From Zymoseptoria tritici IPO323 (taxonomy: Eukaryota; Ascomycota; Dothideomycetes; Mycosphaerellales; Mycosphaerellaceae): a DNA stretch of 64,000 nt. A program made the translations under genes and the position numbers. Within the stretch, counting starts at the first letter, position 1. Every line of letters begins with the position of its first letter. The notes beneath the pieces are model-generated. The model did no database searches. It was not told where the DNA came from and saw only the letters and a list, made by a program, of their open reading frames with translations. Below are positions 34,023 to 44,868 of the stretch, piece by piece. The DNA is taken from the NCBI RefSeq assembly GCF_000219625.1, contig NC_018217.1:1178001-1242000 (forward strand). Reading direction: 5' to 3'.

Positions 34023-34954
34023 ATGTCAGACGTGCCTCTGCTCGTGAGGTCAGACACTTCATCGTCCGAGCGGCGGGTGTCGCCCTCGTGGACCGTGGCC
34101 ACACTCAAAGCCCGTCTGGAGCCCATTACCGGTATACCCGCTTCATGCCAAAAGCTCAGCTTGAAGATCGCCTCGCAAGCGCCGCAACCGATCGAGGCGG
34201 CCGACGAGGAAGCTGCGGTAATCGGAGCATGGCCGCTGCAAGCGTATGCAGAGCTACAGGTGAGTGGTGGACTTTCCTGTTATCTCGTGGCGAGCGACAA
34301 CAACCACACCGATCGTTCAACTACCCGATCTCCTCTCCTGCCGCTTGTCTCGGCCAGAAAACATGTGACGATGAACCAGGATCATACACTTGATCTTGCT
34401 CGATCTCAAATCCACGATAAGCTCGTTTCAGATGTTACCCACCAGCATACTGACAGCTGTGATTCTAGGTTACCGACACCCGACCACCGGGTGCGCGGAC
34501 CAACTACACCGACGTATCTGCGGTCCAGAAGTATGAGATGCCTGCCGATGAGTACGAAAGCCGCACAGATAGCGTATTGGCCTGGAAGAAAGCGCAGAAA
34601 CTTGGTCGATTCGATCCCAACGCTCCGGACATCATCGAGCAAAAGGTTAACGTCACGTACCGTGAAGTGGAAGAACGCGGCATCAAGCAAGGTGCGCGCT
34701 GTCGACTGCTGCCGGAGAACGACCATCGCCGAGGAACCGTGCAGTACATCGGTGATGTGCCAGAAATTCCTGGCGTGGGTGCGTGGATCGGTATCGCGCT
34801 GGACGAACCAACCGGCAAGAACGACGGCAGTGTGGATGGAAAGCGCTACTTCGAATGCGACCCCAAGTTTGGCGTATTCGTTCGCGCAGAGCGGGTGGAG
34901 GTCGGAGACTTCCCAGTCGTGGACGAGTTCCCCGACGACGACGACGAATTCTGA
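34023..34954 (+). CDS. Tubulin-folding cofactor B (CAP-Gly protein)
   Basis: Alf1/TBCB homologue that acts with cofactor E in alpha-tubulin folding and turnover. Exons 34023-34259 and 34469-34954; the intron is 209 nt (CAG/GTGAGT..TTCTAG, phase 0), giving 240 residues. An N-terminal ubiquitin-like domain (about 1-85) is followed by a coiled linker (YEMPADEYESRTDSVLAWKK, a TBCB hallmark). The CAP-Gly domain is at about 145-220: GARCRLLPENDHRRGTVQYI, VGAWIGIALDEPTGKNDGSV and FGVFVRAERVEVGDFP. The C-terminus is acidic and ends DEF, matching the family's EEY/DEF-like end that contacts CAP-Gly grooves. Confidence 0.93.
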
Positions 34955-36219
34955 TTACCGCAAGAATGTGTCGCCTGCAGATGGTTCCAGCCATATCAGC
35001 CTGGACCGATCATTTGTGCCAGCATTCGAGCTCTGAGCCAGCATCTACCTGTGCTGCGGTCCAGACCCTTTCGACGATGTGACCAAAACTTATGATGTTG
35101 CCGTCTCACACGCGTTTGGGCGTGTGGATTGCTCAGATCTCTTTTGCCGCACGGTCGTGCATGCGCTGGCGTCATGCCGGCGCTTCATCGAACGTGGCGC
35201 AGCCATTTGACCGGCCGGCCAGGCATACCATGGAAAGCCCAAAACGACAGCAGCACATAGCTACAGAAGCCTTGGGTGTATCGAATCTGGCCGGACACCT
35301 CCGCATTTGGTTCTCTAGCCCAGGCAAGCATGTCGACGATAGTCATGCAGATCTCGTTGCTCTCCGATATAATGAATCCATGGTATATTGCATGCAACAT
35401 TTGTCATCTTCGGCGACTGCGTTGCTCATGTACTCGAACTTCCCAGCCAAGCTCACATTTAATCACCCATCGGCTCCGAGTCCTCGAAACATCAAATCCC
35501 GTGTTTGGACTCACAAGGCGTCTCGAGACTGACAACCACCGTCAAATTTCTGAGACTACACAAATAGCGTTCAAGGTCTAACCACCTTGATCCTCCGACT
35601 GCACTGTGATGACCTGTCTACTTCCAACGAACCCTCGTTCGGTTGCAAGTTTCTGCAAGCCTTTTGACTCGCGGCAGGCAAACTTTCGAATCGTGACTGT
35701 TACCCGAAGCGTCGGAAGACGCGAGTAATGGACGACATCGCCATGCGGAAAGGCAACGACGTGTCGGTGAACGTACAGGCATGTCCTCGCTCGAGCTGTC
35801 TATTCGTCGTTCGCGGAGACAACATGCTGGTTCTATAGCCAACGTTGACGCCACTCTATATTCGTTCACCTTGTTGCTGGCCCGAAGCGAGATAGCTACT
35901 GTGTCCACACATTGCATAATGATTACGAGAAAGGTTCGCAAACACAAGGTCTGGAGTGCCGTCAAGTGTCTTCCTGTTCTGGCTGTGTTCAAGCACGTGC
36001 ATCTGCCACATATAGACTCCTCGATCCGAGGCACGCGACATCCAGAACGTGATCAGTCGCTGGCATGGTGCCCTATTCCTCGGGCTTGATTCATGCAATT
36101 CCTCGCTTGACAACGACTCGGCATCCAACGGCTCAGATCCAAAAGCAGCACACTTGCGCGGCTACAGCGCAAAAGCAAACATCCAACAACCATGGTCATT
36201 TCACCGCTCCATCGTCCTG
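34955..36219. other. Intergenic, nothing recognised
   Basis: 1.3 kb between cofactor B and the 3' end of Mif2. Frames of up to 146 codons lack motifs. Confidence 0.5.
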
Positions 36220-39045
36220 TCATGCCGGCGCATCTGCTGCCGCCTGGTCGACCACGCATCCCTGCGCAAAGAAGACTTTTGCGGACCTCGTTCTGCTTTC
36301 GTTCGTGATGGCGTAATTGTTACCTATAAACAAACGGAAATCGTTAGCGCAACTTGTCTCACCCTGGTCGCAAAAAGAACACAATGCTGGATCCATGCGA
36401 ACGACGATTGAAGAGGGTTGGATTGGGAACACGATGCAGGGAATCTGTTGAAAATCTCCGTGCGCTGTAACGTCGCACCAAGTCCAGAGGAAAAATTCGG
36501 CGCTGCAGAAGGATTCGAGCAGGGACCAGGGCTGGTTCCGAAGTTCCGAAGTTTTGGTTCGCTTTTGTTTCTGGTTTGTGCCTTGTCCATGTCGCCCGGC
36601 GAGCGACAGTTCGGTCGCACAGCAGTCCTCGTCACAATGGTGCGTGTCCTTGAGATGGAGAGTACCACGTCGTGCGGCGGCTCGTGCGCAAGGTCGGTGC
36701 GACGGAGTGCTGATTGACAGCAAACGTCGCACACCCTCACCGCCATGACAAGACTTGAATGAGCGGTCCCTCGATGGCTGGCTGCATTTCCCAAACCACA
36801 ACAATTCGGCCTTGTTTTTGCGGTGAGTTCACCGCTTCCAACGACATCCATCGCCGACTGCTTGAGCGACGATCCAAATGAAGGCGGTCCAGGGTTGGAG
36901 GTCCGGAGTTCCAGGCAGGCAGGAATAGAACAAGCGAGAACGAAGGGGAGCATCAAACGTACCTCTGGGAACAACCCAAACACCGCCCTTGCTGAGAGCG
37001 AATTCGTTCACCTCCAACCCAGTAGCGCCCACCTCTACCAGCACCTTGCCCTCGTGCACGAAGAACACCATCTGCATGCGACGGCTGTTCTTCGCTCGTT
37101 TGAAGCCTTCGGGAGGCAGCTCTACTACACCCGCGCCGAAGAACGGCATGGTCATGATTTTGGCGTACTTGAAAGCCGATTGCGGAACATCGCGGGTGAT
37201 GATTGATGAAGCTGCAAATGCAATGTCTGTAGGGCGGTCAGCATCTCGGTGCATCCGAATAAGGAAAATTGGGCTTTGCACTCACCTTCTTGCAGAGGCT
37301 CGTCGGCATCACCATCGCCTTGTCCATTCTTGAGCAGCGGGTTCCAGCTAGCAACATGCCCGGTGATTACGCCAATTTCTTCCTCCCACTCGTCTGCCAT
37401 TATAGATTCTGTCTCGCTCTCTTCTTCGATCGAGTCAAGGCCTGATCGCTTGGATGCCTTGCCCTTTCGCTTGCGTTTTGTCTTCAATTTTGGCTTCTCA
37501 ACAGGATCGGCTCGAATGATTCCCTCGATCTCGCCGCTCTTCCAAATGAGAGCTTCATTCTCCCAGAACTTCAAAGGCTGTATCAAATTCCTGCCCGCTC
37601 GAGATGTCATTTGGCCAGCGTCCTGTGCTGGCGTAATGGCTCGCAAGTTTACATTGCTAATAGGTCCAGTGCTGCCACCACGCTGACGGATCTTCGATGG
37701 GGAATCATTGATCTTTACAGGACTTCCTCGCTTCTGCATGGCTCTGTTGGCATCTCGTTCCTTCGGCGCCGCCGCTTTCGCCTTCCCTTTCCCTTTAGGA
37801 CGCCCTTTTGCTTTGGTAGAAGGCTCTGGCTCTGCTAGTTGCGATTCCAACTGTGCTTCCACTTCGCTGTCAGGCTGTTCTCCAGGGTAGTCATCGGCAT
37901 CGACCATGTACTCGTCTCCATGCGCTAACAAAGTCGGATCGATCGTCTCGGGTTCGCCGTCGCGATGAACAACAACATTCCCGCCATTTGACGTTCGCGG
38001 TTTCTTGGACCAGCCACCTAGTTCTCCTCTTTGCGATGCAGCGCTTTCGTCCATGTCATCGTTCAAGCTTGCTCGGTCCCGTTTCTTGCTCGAGTGATTT
38101 GAAGGTCCGGCGATTGGCGACTGTTCAATCTGACTGTTGTTGGACTGATCAGACTTCCGTGGCCTGCCACGCTTCTTTGTCGGCTCTCGCGCATCTTGTG
38201 TCTGCTCAATACTGATCGCAGTCTGGTCTGGGTCCACTGGGTAGCCATCATCCTCGTTCATCATCATGGGACCGTCTTCCTCAATCGAATGTTCCACGCT
38301 CTGATCTGCATATCCAGCATTGACGCGCTCGACCTCGACATCTTCTTCCTCCTCATCGTCGTCGTCTTCGTGCTCGTATGGTCCAGGTCGCGCGGGCCCT
38401 GTTGATCTGCGCAAAGTCTTTCGAGGCTTGAAAGGGCTGCCGCTCTCCACAACACTGATGCTCTTGCGATTTCGATTCGTAGCTCCAGCAAAGTTCAGCC
38501 GTCTGTTCGCGGGTGGCGCGTTGCCGGAGGGAGAGCTTCCTTCGTCCTCGTCGGGAATGTGTCGCGAGCCTGGACGCGCTGATGACATGCGTTTCGGAGA
38601 GCCGATGTTGGTATGCCTGGGAGTCGTTTGTCGCGGAGGTGGTAAGTGGGGAGTTCTGCGCCGCGTGAGGGTTTTTGTGACATCTGGAGTGGAACCTGTT
38701 GCGCCGACTGTCAGTACACGCCGAGCGTTCCCAACATACCCTTTTCAGATATTCCTCACCTTCTTGCAGGTCCATGCCCTCACTTGTCAATGTCCTGTCG
38801 CCATTATGCCGGGAAGGCTCTCCTGGTGAGGAGAATATGCCGGACACCGGCTCCAATCCATGTTCGTCGCGTATGCCAGTATCTTGTAGTGTGATGCCCG
38901 TTTTTCTGCGAACGACAAGTCAGCGACCGTCTGATAGACGTGCGAGTGTCCATTCTGCATACCTTCCGACTTTTCCAACATCAAAGTACTGATTGTCTGC
39001 TCTTCTGCGCCGACCTGGTGTCGCGTTCTTCGCGGGTGGCGCCAT
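36220..39045 (-). CDS. MIF2: Mif2/CENP-C inner kinetochore protein
   Basis: Inner-kinetochore scaffold that binds CENP-A nucleosomes. Five exons: 39045-38963, 38905-38760, 38695-37286, 37226-36963 and 36323-36220, total 668 residues. The N-terminus (MAPPAKNATPGRRRADNQYF, then KTGITLQDTGIRDEHGLEPV) is the conserved Mif2 N-terminal region. The middle is disordered, with acidic runs and AT-hook-like KKRGRPRK and KAKGRPKGKGK. The CENP-C signature lies near RAGRNLIQPLKFWENEALIW (about 435-455). The C-terminal cupin dimerisation domain includes KIMTMPFFGAGVVELPPEGF and GGVWVVPRG, completed by NNYAITNESRTRSAKVFFAQ from the last exon. The last intron (36324-36962, 639 nt) is about ten times the usual length here. 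Upstream, 222 bp separate it from a divergent gene. Confidence 0.93.
36324..36962 (-). other. Unusually long last intron of Mif2
   Basis: Donor AGAG/GTACGT at 36962 and acceptor TTTATAG ending at 36324, phase 1. The join yields the expected cupin strand VVPRGNNYAI. At 639 nt it far exceeds the 50-95 nt typical in this window. No mobile-element ends or convincing internal gene were recognised. Confidence 0.75.
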
Positions 39046-39267
39046 GCCGCGCGGCGGCTTGTTCTCTTTTCCCAGCGCCACGTTTGAGTATCGAAGTAGG
39101 ATATGCGCCGGTCGGTCAGAGCGAGAGTGAGATGTTGGAACAACACGCGTGGATTTCGTGTATTCTCACGCTTGATGGTTCTGTTTACTTCCTGGCGATC
39201 CATGAGCGTTAGCGCCGCGCTAAGAGCTCAACCCCCGCGAACAACTTCGGACAAAAAGTGACTTCAT
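39046..39267. promoter_or_regulatory. Short bidirectional promoter, Mif2 / membrane protein
   Basis: Only 222 bp lie between the Mif2 ATG (minus) and the ATG of the small membrane protein (plus), so the two genes must share control sequence. No specific site is claimed. Confidence 0.5.
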
Positions 39268-39917
39268 ATGGGCTTGACATCTCCCACCTCTGCTTCTGTA
39301 ACTCGTTCACAGTCCGAATCACAACCAGTCTCAGCAGCAACATCACCCGCTTCCGACATGGATTCAGCGCTCCGAGATGTCCTCCTCCGCGGCCAGCACG
39401 TGCTTCAGTTGGGCCTGAGCGTGTACGGCGGCCTCGTGTCGCTGATTGCCATCACACGACTACAAAAGTACGAGAGCACGTCACAGAAACTTGCCGAATG
39501 GTCAAATGAGGCTGCGAAGCAATTGCACAAGACTCGGACAACTCAGACATCTGGTGCTGTTGCGGTAAGTGGCACTATTCCTGGGCCCTGCGGGATCTTC
39601 TTCCTGACATGCACCATCAGATCCTGGCTTCACTAATCGCTTCCGGCATCCTTGCATTCATCCCGAAGGCTGTACCGTCATGGGTACGGATCGCACTGTC
39701 TCCGCTTCTTCTCCTGATTGTTTTGTTCGCGAGAGGTCACATCAAGAACTACTGGGCACCTTCCGACGGCAAGACTGTTGGTGTGAGGCTTCCAGTGCCC
39801 AACATGAGAGACTACAACGAAGCGCAGAAGCGGACCGAGGATTTACTCAAGATCCTCGAATACCTGGAGTATAGCTGGGTGGTTACGAGCTTCATCAACG
39901 GCATGCTCGGGTATTGA
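39268..39917 (+). CDS. Small membrane protein of unknown function
   Basis: Exons 39268-39564 and 39621-39917; the 56-nt intron (GCG/GTAAGT..ATCAG) is in phase 0, giving 197 residues. After a Ser/Thr-rich N-terminus comes VLQLGLSVYGGLVSLIAITR (about 45-65, hydrophobic). The two further hydrophobic stretches are ILASLIASGILAFIPKAV and VRIALSPLLLLIVLFARGHI (about 100-140). The C-terminus is amphipathic (NEAQKRTEDLLKILEYLEYS). An ATG at 39358 would give a shorter product beginning MDSALRDVLL, also plausible. I do not recognise the family. Two or three membrane passes are likely. Confidence 0.75.
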
Positions 39918-40105
39918 GAGAGGTTCGCAGTGATGTGCGAGTCGAGTGCATTGGCCCCATTGTTCGACATGAAGAAACGACACTGCTCTCTATATCACGC
40001 CGCCACCCACAGTATCGGAGTCAGACCAGATCAGATTCCCGCTATCCAGCACTTACACAAGCTTGCAGCGCGACTGTCCTGCTCTTGACGCACTGATCTG
40101 CTGCA

Positions 40106-41249
40106 CTATGCCTCCTCCTTCGCCCCCTGGCCTTGCTCAGGAGGCTTTTCGATGTCTTTCATCAACAGCGCAGCCTCAGCGCAAAGCTTCCGTGTCTCCT
40201 CCGCCAATTGATCTCGCCCACTCATGATGCCAAATCGATCCCGCCAGTATCTCCACCTGGCCCGAGTGTATGTCTGCTCATGCTGCGGACTTGCCTGCTG
40301 GGGCGCAAGTACCCGGTTGGCATCATATCTCTTCTCAGAATCAAAATCTTCTCTCACAATTCTCTCCCAGATCGCCTGTCCTGCGACACGAATCCACACA
40401 ACTGCTGTAGGAATGTATGCATCCAGCTTCTCTGCGCTGGTACCTCGGTGGTCTTCTCGCGGATCGACTGCCAGACCACCGTCCAAAGCCCAGACGCCAT
40501 AACGCCAAAAGTTCGCGACGCCATGTAAGGACAGCCGCGCAATGAAGGCATTGATGTTATTCGCGCCGTTGAGCTCCGGTGACGAGAAGCCGGCTCCATA
40601 CCCGGGAGCGTCATTCCAAGTCTCGCGCGCTGAAGGTCCAAGCATGGATAGAGTGCTCCAAAGCGTGCCGGACGAATACTGCCAGTCTCTCTTTAAAGGT
40701 ATGGTCATGTTCTGCGGAGGTGGCGGATCCGGACGTTGCTTGATCTGTCTAGCGAAATCCACAAGTTTCATTTGCTTTCATTTGCTTTCCTTCGTCGGCC
40801 CACAGTGTCTTCCTGGCGGTGTGACAGACTGCGAACCACAGACACCAGAGCTTGCCTTCCACGGATGGGGTCCCAATTTCATCCGAGATAGGAAAGTCTT
40901 GCTCCAATCCCCAGAGCTCCTCAGCCTTTACAGTGTCGTACATGTGTCGCTGGCTTCTCGCGACCATCTCAGCTGTGTAGAATAAACGACCGTCGTTGGC
41001 GGTCGTGTACAGGTGGTCGATCGGCTCCGCCAGCATGTTGATAGCAGCCTCCAGAGACAGGCAGCCGGCCATGTACTTGCTCAAGACGGCGTTCTCCTCA
41101 TTGCAAGGATCGTACCACCCACGTATCTTCGCAATGGCGTCGAGTTGGTCTGCCTCACTCGGATTGCTCTCGATGACTTTCCGGACGCGGTTCTCTTGGT
41201 CGACCCTTGCCCGATCCCAATCAGGCACTTCGCCAAAGTAGCGCAGCAT
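40106..41249 (-). pseudogene. DUF3632-like gene broken by a 10-bp tandem duplication
   Basis: Two overlapping frames, 41249-40749 and 40771-40106, together make one DUF3632-type protein (fungal family of unknown function). The first half ends GKLWCLWFAVCHTARKTLWA. The second has NNINAFIARLSLHGVANFWR and TRARWRYWRDRFGIMSGRDQ, the family's typical C-terminal pattern. At the junction the unit CATTTGCTTT (plus strand) occurs twice, at 40769-40778 and 40779-40788. With a single copy the frame runs through without interruption and the length becomes a multiple of three (378 codons). No intron fits. The 5' end is uncertain: the frame is open to about 41291 and an upstream exon may be missing. Either a real recent mutation or an assembly error. 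Confidence 0.8.
40769..40788 (+). repeat. 10-bp tandem duplication causing the frameshift
   Basis: CATTTGCTTT twice in direct tandem. Ten extra bases shift the DUF3632 reading frame by +1 and bring in the stop at 40749. Confidence 0.95.
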
Positions 41250-41291
41250 CGTGGCAAGATTTCGCAAGACGCGAATTGGGCAGTATAAGGA

Positions 41292-42562
41292 TCAAGCAGT
41301 ATTGAAGCGGACTGTGAAGTGTGCGAATAGCAGCATCGCAATTCATCTTGCAGCACTCCTTATATTGCTCCTCTGGCGGTGACCAAATTGGGTCACCTAT
41401 TTGTGGCGAATCCTGAGGAATGAGATCGAGTTGGCCATGTGATGCTTGTTGTTGAGGAGGACATATGGCGAGCTGTCTATGTTCAATACTGTTTGCAGCA
41501 TATCATTCGTTGAACGCTGATGTTGTGAGCGTTCGAGGGGAGGCTGCAACGATCCCGATCATGAAATGGAGAAGTTGATGCACTCGTTCGGAATGGCAGG
41601 AACGGCTTCACTCTCGCCACCTTCCTCCTCTCATCACCATTGACAATCGAGCACTTTCTACAACACCACTTGATCAATCAATTGCCTCCCAAAGTCGATC
41701 TTGCCTGCCTACCTCAAAAACGACCGATCGAATGAAATGCGAAACTGTGCGGCTCTCTCCCCACCTCGCCCCGCCGAAGGAGATCTGCGCCAAGAATGAG
41801 TCCTTTGGGAGCTTGCGGAGCCGCGTCTTCTCCGCCAAAACCGGTATTTCGTTCAAGCCTCGACTGATATGCTTGGCGGGCGTATCTTTACCTGAAGAAC
41901 GTCCTACCTCCTAGAGTGGGACTGGTTCACGACGCCAGAATGAACCCCTGCTTGGCTCGAGCGAACGCCTCTACCGTAGCCGGCAGCCAAATAGCGTTCG
42001 CATGTACGCTTACGCTCCGATACGAGAGAGAGCGCAACACCGACCAAGAATGCCGAGGGCTGTACCTGTCTCTACCTACGCCACCATCATGCACGACGTT
42101 CCGTAGATCATGAGAGACGGTAGCGCCGACCATGGCCAAAGCTGACGGCCGCGGAAAGAACGCCAGATCCAACACCGACGCAGGCTTAGCTGAGGGTCTT
42201 GATGCAGGACGATCGCGCCAGCCGCGCATCTGTCCACCAGCTGAAGGAGGAGAGTTTGTGGCCCTTGCGGCTCTTTTCAGGATTGACTTTGAGGCCAAGT
42301 TCGTGGAATCTTGATTTCTCCTGTCAGCGTCAGAACAAGCATAGAGGCCTGGTCATAGTCGACCAATGACAACCCACGATTCTACTTCCGAGCCGCACGA
42401 TCGGCCTTGATAGTCGCCTTCCTGGACTTTTATTGTGGACGTTCAAGGCAAGGTAGGCTGGTTGGAACAGGTATTCTACATGTCAAGAAGCCTTCTTTGC
42501 TTGCATTGTCCCACCTCACAGCATTTCTTCTCCTCTCTTCCCCTCACCACGAAAGGAGGATT
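41292..42562. other. Intergenic, possible small remnants
   Basis: A 60-codon plus frame at 42132-42314 and a 123-codon minus frame at 41927-42298 overlap each other. Neither has a motif. The lost 5' exon of the DUF3632 gene, if any, would lie near 41300-41480. Confidence 0.45.
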
Positions 42563-43312
42563 ATGGAGGAAAGCAAACAGGCGACGCCTGCACTGAAGAC
42601 CATCCTCAACAGCTTGAATCCTGTCGAGCTGGTAGAAGCACGAGACCACATCCAGTCCCTTCTGACTTCAACCCAACTGCAAATCGCCAACCAGCAACTA
42701 TCGCCGCTGCTGCAACTTCCTCCGGACATCCTACACTTTGTCATCGAATTTGCCTTGACTTATAACACCGACATCGACCTGGAAGATGACGACCTCGCCA
42801 CTCCAGGAATTCTCCAGACTTGCCACAAGCTCCGCAACGAGGCCATGAAACCTTATCTCCACAACAACACGTTCTCCATGAAACGCAGTTTTCAGGAGAA
42901 TCGATTGGAACACTGGGCCAAAGAGATTCTACGCGAGCATCGAAAACATGTGAAACGAATACGGCTGGGTCCTCCACTGCATTGCAGTAACGAAGAAGCG
43001 ACAAAGGAAGCAAAGGATTTAGACGAGCGATGTGGGTGGAGAGCAGGCACGGTATGGGTCTTGTCGGAGGACGATTTCGAGAACGACTACGAGTGGTGGG
43101 TCAATGGCCTGGGCGAGACGGAGAAGATTCAGGCAGTTTCGGCGGAGTCTTCGTATTCGTCCTTGAGTGCATCGTCGGTCAAGGATCGGCTCGCCGCTGA
43201 GTCGGCGATTTGGAGCTGGTGTTCGAGAGTCAGTTCGGAGGAGGTTGCGAGTCAACGGAAAGAGGAGGAAACAGAGGTTGTGGTGGTGCAGTCTCCGCAG
43301 AGTTATTATTGA
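42563..43312 (+). CDS. F-box-like / hypothetical protein
   Basis: 249 residues from ATG 42563 (MEESKQATPALKTILNSLNP), single exon; the frame extends upstream without a better start. A helical N-terminus leads to SPLLQLPPDILHFVIEFALT (about 52-72), the LPxDI/L pattern that opens F-box-like domains. Next come DLATPGILQTCHKLRNEAMK and the short strand HNNTFSMKR, a layout common in the many dothideomycete F-box/2EXR-like orphans. The C-terminus is Ser/Glu-rich. An SCF adaptor role is only a family-based guess. Confidence 0.65.
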   Translation: MEESKQATPALKTILNSLNPVELVEARDHIQSLLTSTQLQIANQQLSPLLQLPPDILHFVIEFALTYNTDIDLEDDDLATPGILQTCHKLRNEAMKPYLHNNTFSMKRSFQENRLEHWAKEILREHRKHVKRIRLGPPLHCSNEEATKEAKDLDERCGWRAGTVWVLSEDDFENDYEWWVNGLGETEKIQAVSAESSYSSLSASSVKDRLAAESAIWSWCSRVSSEEVASQRKEEETEVVVVQSPQSYY

Positions 43313-43535
43313 GCGACACGACCTAAAGCAGTCCCTGTACGATTAGCGTTGCGGTCATTCGAGAATGAAGGCCGTGAGGAAGGATGAATTCTGACAAATT
43401 TCTGTGGCGCTGTCTTCGACTTCATCTGGATCTGTGAAGTTTTAGAAGTATCGATCTGGAACGCGCGGACCGGCAAGGCACGATGATTCGCTCCTTTCAC
43501 ATTTCAACCAACCTACACGACATATCCTCCCAGAT

Positions 43536-44558
43536 TTACAGCTTCGCCTGCAACACACTTCCACCATCCAGCACCAATGTGCCTCCATTGATGTGGCTGC
43601 CAGCACGACTGCACAAATATACAACACCAGCAGCGATATCCTCTGGTGTTCCCAGTCTCTTGTTTGGGCTTGCCGCAGCCAACTTTTCCACACCACCGCT
43701 CATTTCCATCAAGCCGTTTGCCATCTTCGTAGGGAAGAAGCCTGGAGCAATGTTGTTGACCAAGATACCCTGAGGACCCAGTTCGAGGGCGAGGTTACGG
43801 CCGAGATGGAGTGCTGCGGCCTTCGAGGCACTGTAGCCGAAGGTGGCCTGCTTGCCGAGCGTGCCGACACCAATTCCTGCGATCGAAGCGGTGATGATGA
43901 TTCGGGAGGGTGAGTCGGGCTTGCTAGCTTTGCGAAGGAGAGGAGCGAACCTGTGGTGCGGTTTGTCAGTAAGACTCCACATTCAGGACCGTCCATAGAG
44001 TGGGACATACTTCTGCGAGCAAACGAACACACTCTTCACGTTCAAATCCATGACCTTCTGGAAGCCATCTTCCGGGTGCTCGTCGAATGCTGCTCCCCAC
44101 GTCGCTCCTGCGTTGGCGAACAGAATGTCGACCTTGTCCGTATGCTTCTCGACCTCTTTCACCAGTCTCTCGACCTCACCAGGCTTCGCAATGTCGGCGG
44201 GAACAGAGAAGGCTTTGCAATTACCGGGAAGGGCATTGAGTGCCGCGACGGCTTCCTCGCACGCTTTGGCCTTGCGCGAGGTGATGAATATCTAAATCGC
44301 AAATCTTCATTACCAGCCGCAAAGCCGACGCTTTTGAATGGACGTCTTACCTTGGAGCATCCGGCTTGAGCGAGACTAGTGTTCAGAGATGTATATGTCA
44401 GTCATACAATACAGACGGTACAGCCGGACAGCAGGAACATACCCAGACGCTGCGTGTAGTCCTAGACCTCTTGAACCTCCAGTGACCACGGCTACCTTGC
44501 CCTCGAGGGAGAACAGACCCTTGAAGTCATTGAGCTTGACGTCTGCTTCGGCCGACAT
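43536..44558 (-). CDS. Short-chain dehydrogenase/reductase with a 25-nt micro-exon
   Basis: NAD(P)-dependent classical SDR, resembling RhlG/3-oxoacyl-reductase types. Four exons: 44558-44443, 44375-44351, 44291-44011 and 43950-43536, total 278 residues. The phases (2, 0, 2) and GT..AG borders are consistent. Exon 2 is only 25 nt and supplies LAQAGCSK. Motifs: cofactor TGGSRGLGL (about 25-33), FANAGATWG, ITASIAGIG (catalytic Ser) and FGYSASKAAALHLGRNLALE (YxxxK). The C-terminus has RLGTPEDIAAGVVYLCSRAG and INGGTLVLDGG. Substrate unknown. A transposon begins 204 bp upstream of its ATG. Confidence 0.92.
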
Positions 44559-44761
44559 GATTGTGTTGTTTTGGTAAATGGGTATGAAGTGTCCGTTGGT
44601 GTTTTCCAACGCAGCGATAGAGAACAGTAATAAGAATAGAGAGGAAGAATAGACCCGGACTTACCGCTCGAATCGATAAGAAGTGCTCTAGATGTTCATC
44701 ATTATTGAACCGGAGTAGATACCTCGGCCTATGCGATGTCGCGTGGCGTGCACTTCTCATA

Positions 44762-44804
44762 GAATACAGGCCCAAGCTGTGCACGGTCCACGCTGTGCAC
44801 GCTC
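44762..44804 (+). repeat. Left terminal inverted repeat of the transposon
   Basis: 43 bp beginning GAATACAGGCCCAAGCTGTG. It contains two direct copies of GCTGTGCACG (44776-44785 and 44792-44801), spaced 6 bp, plausible transposase-binding sites. Confidence 0.93.
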
Positions 44805-44868
44805 GAATTTCGAGAACGTCAAAAACCATGGTTTTGACCAAACTTCCACGAATTAATGCACCACAACC

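Noticed and set aside
42132..42314. 60-codon plus frame MAKADGRGKNARS
   Set aside because: Short, unsupported, and overlapping an equally plausible minus frame.
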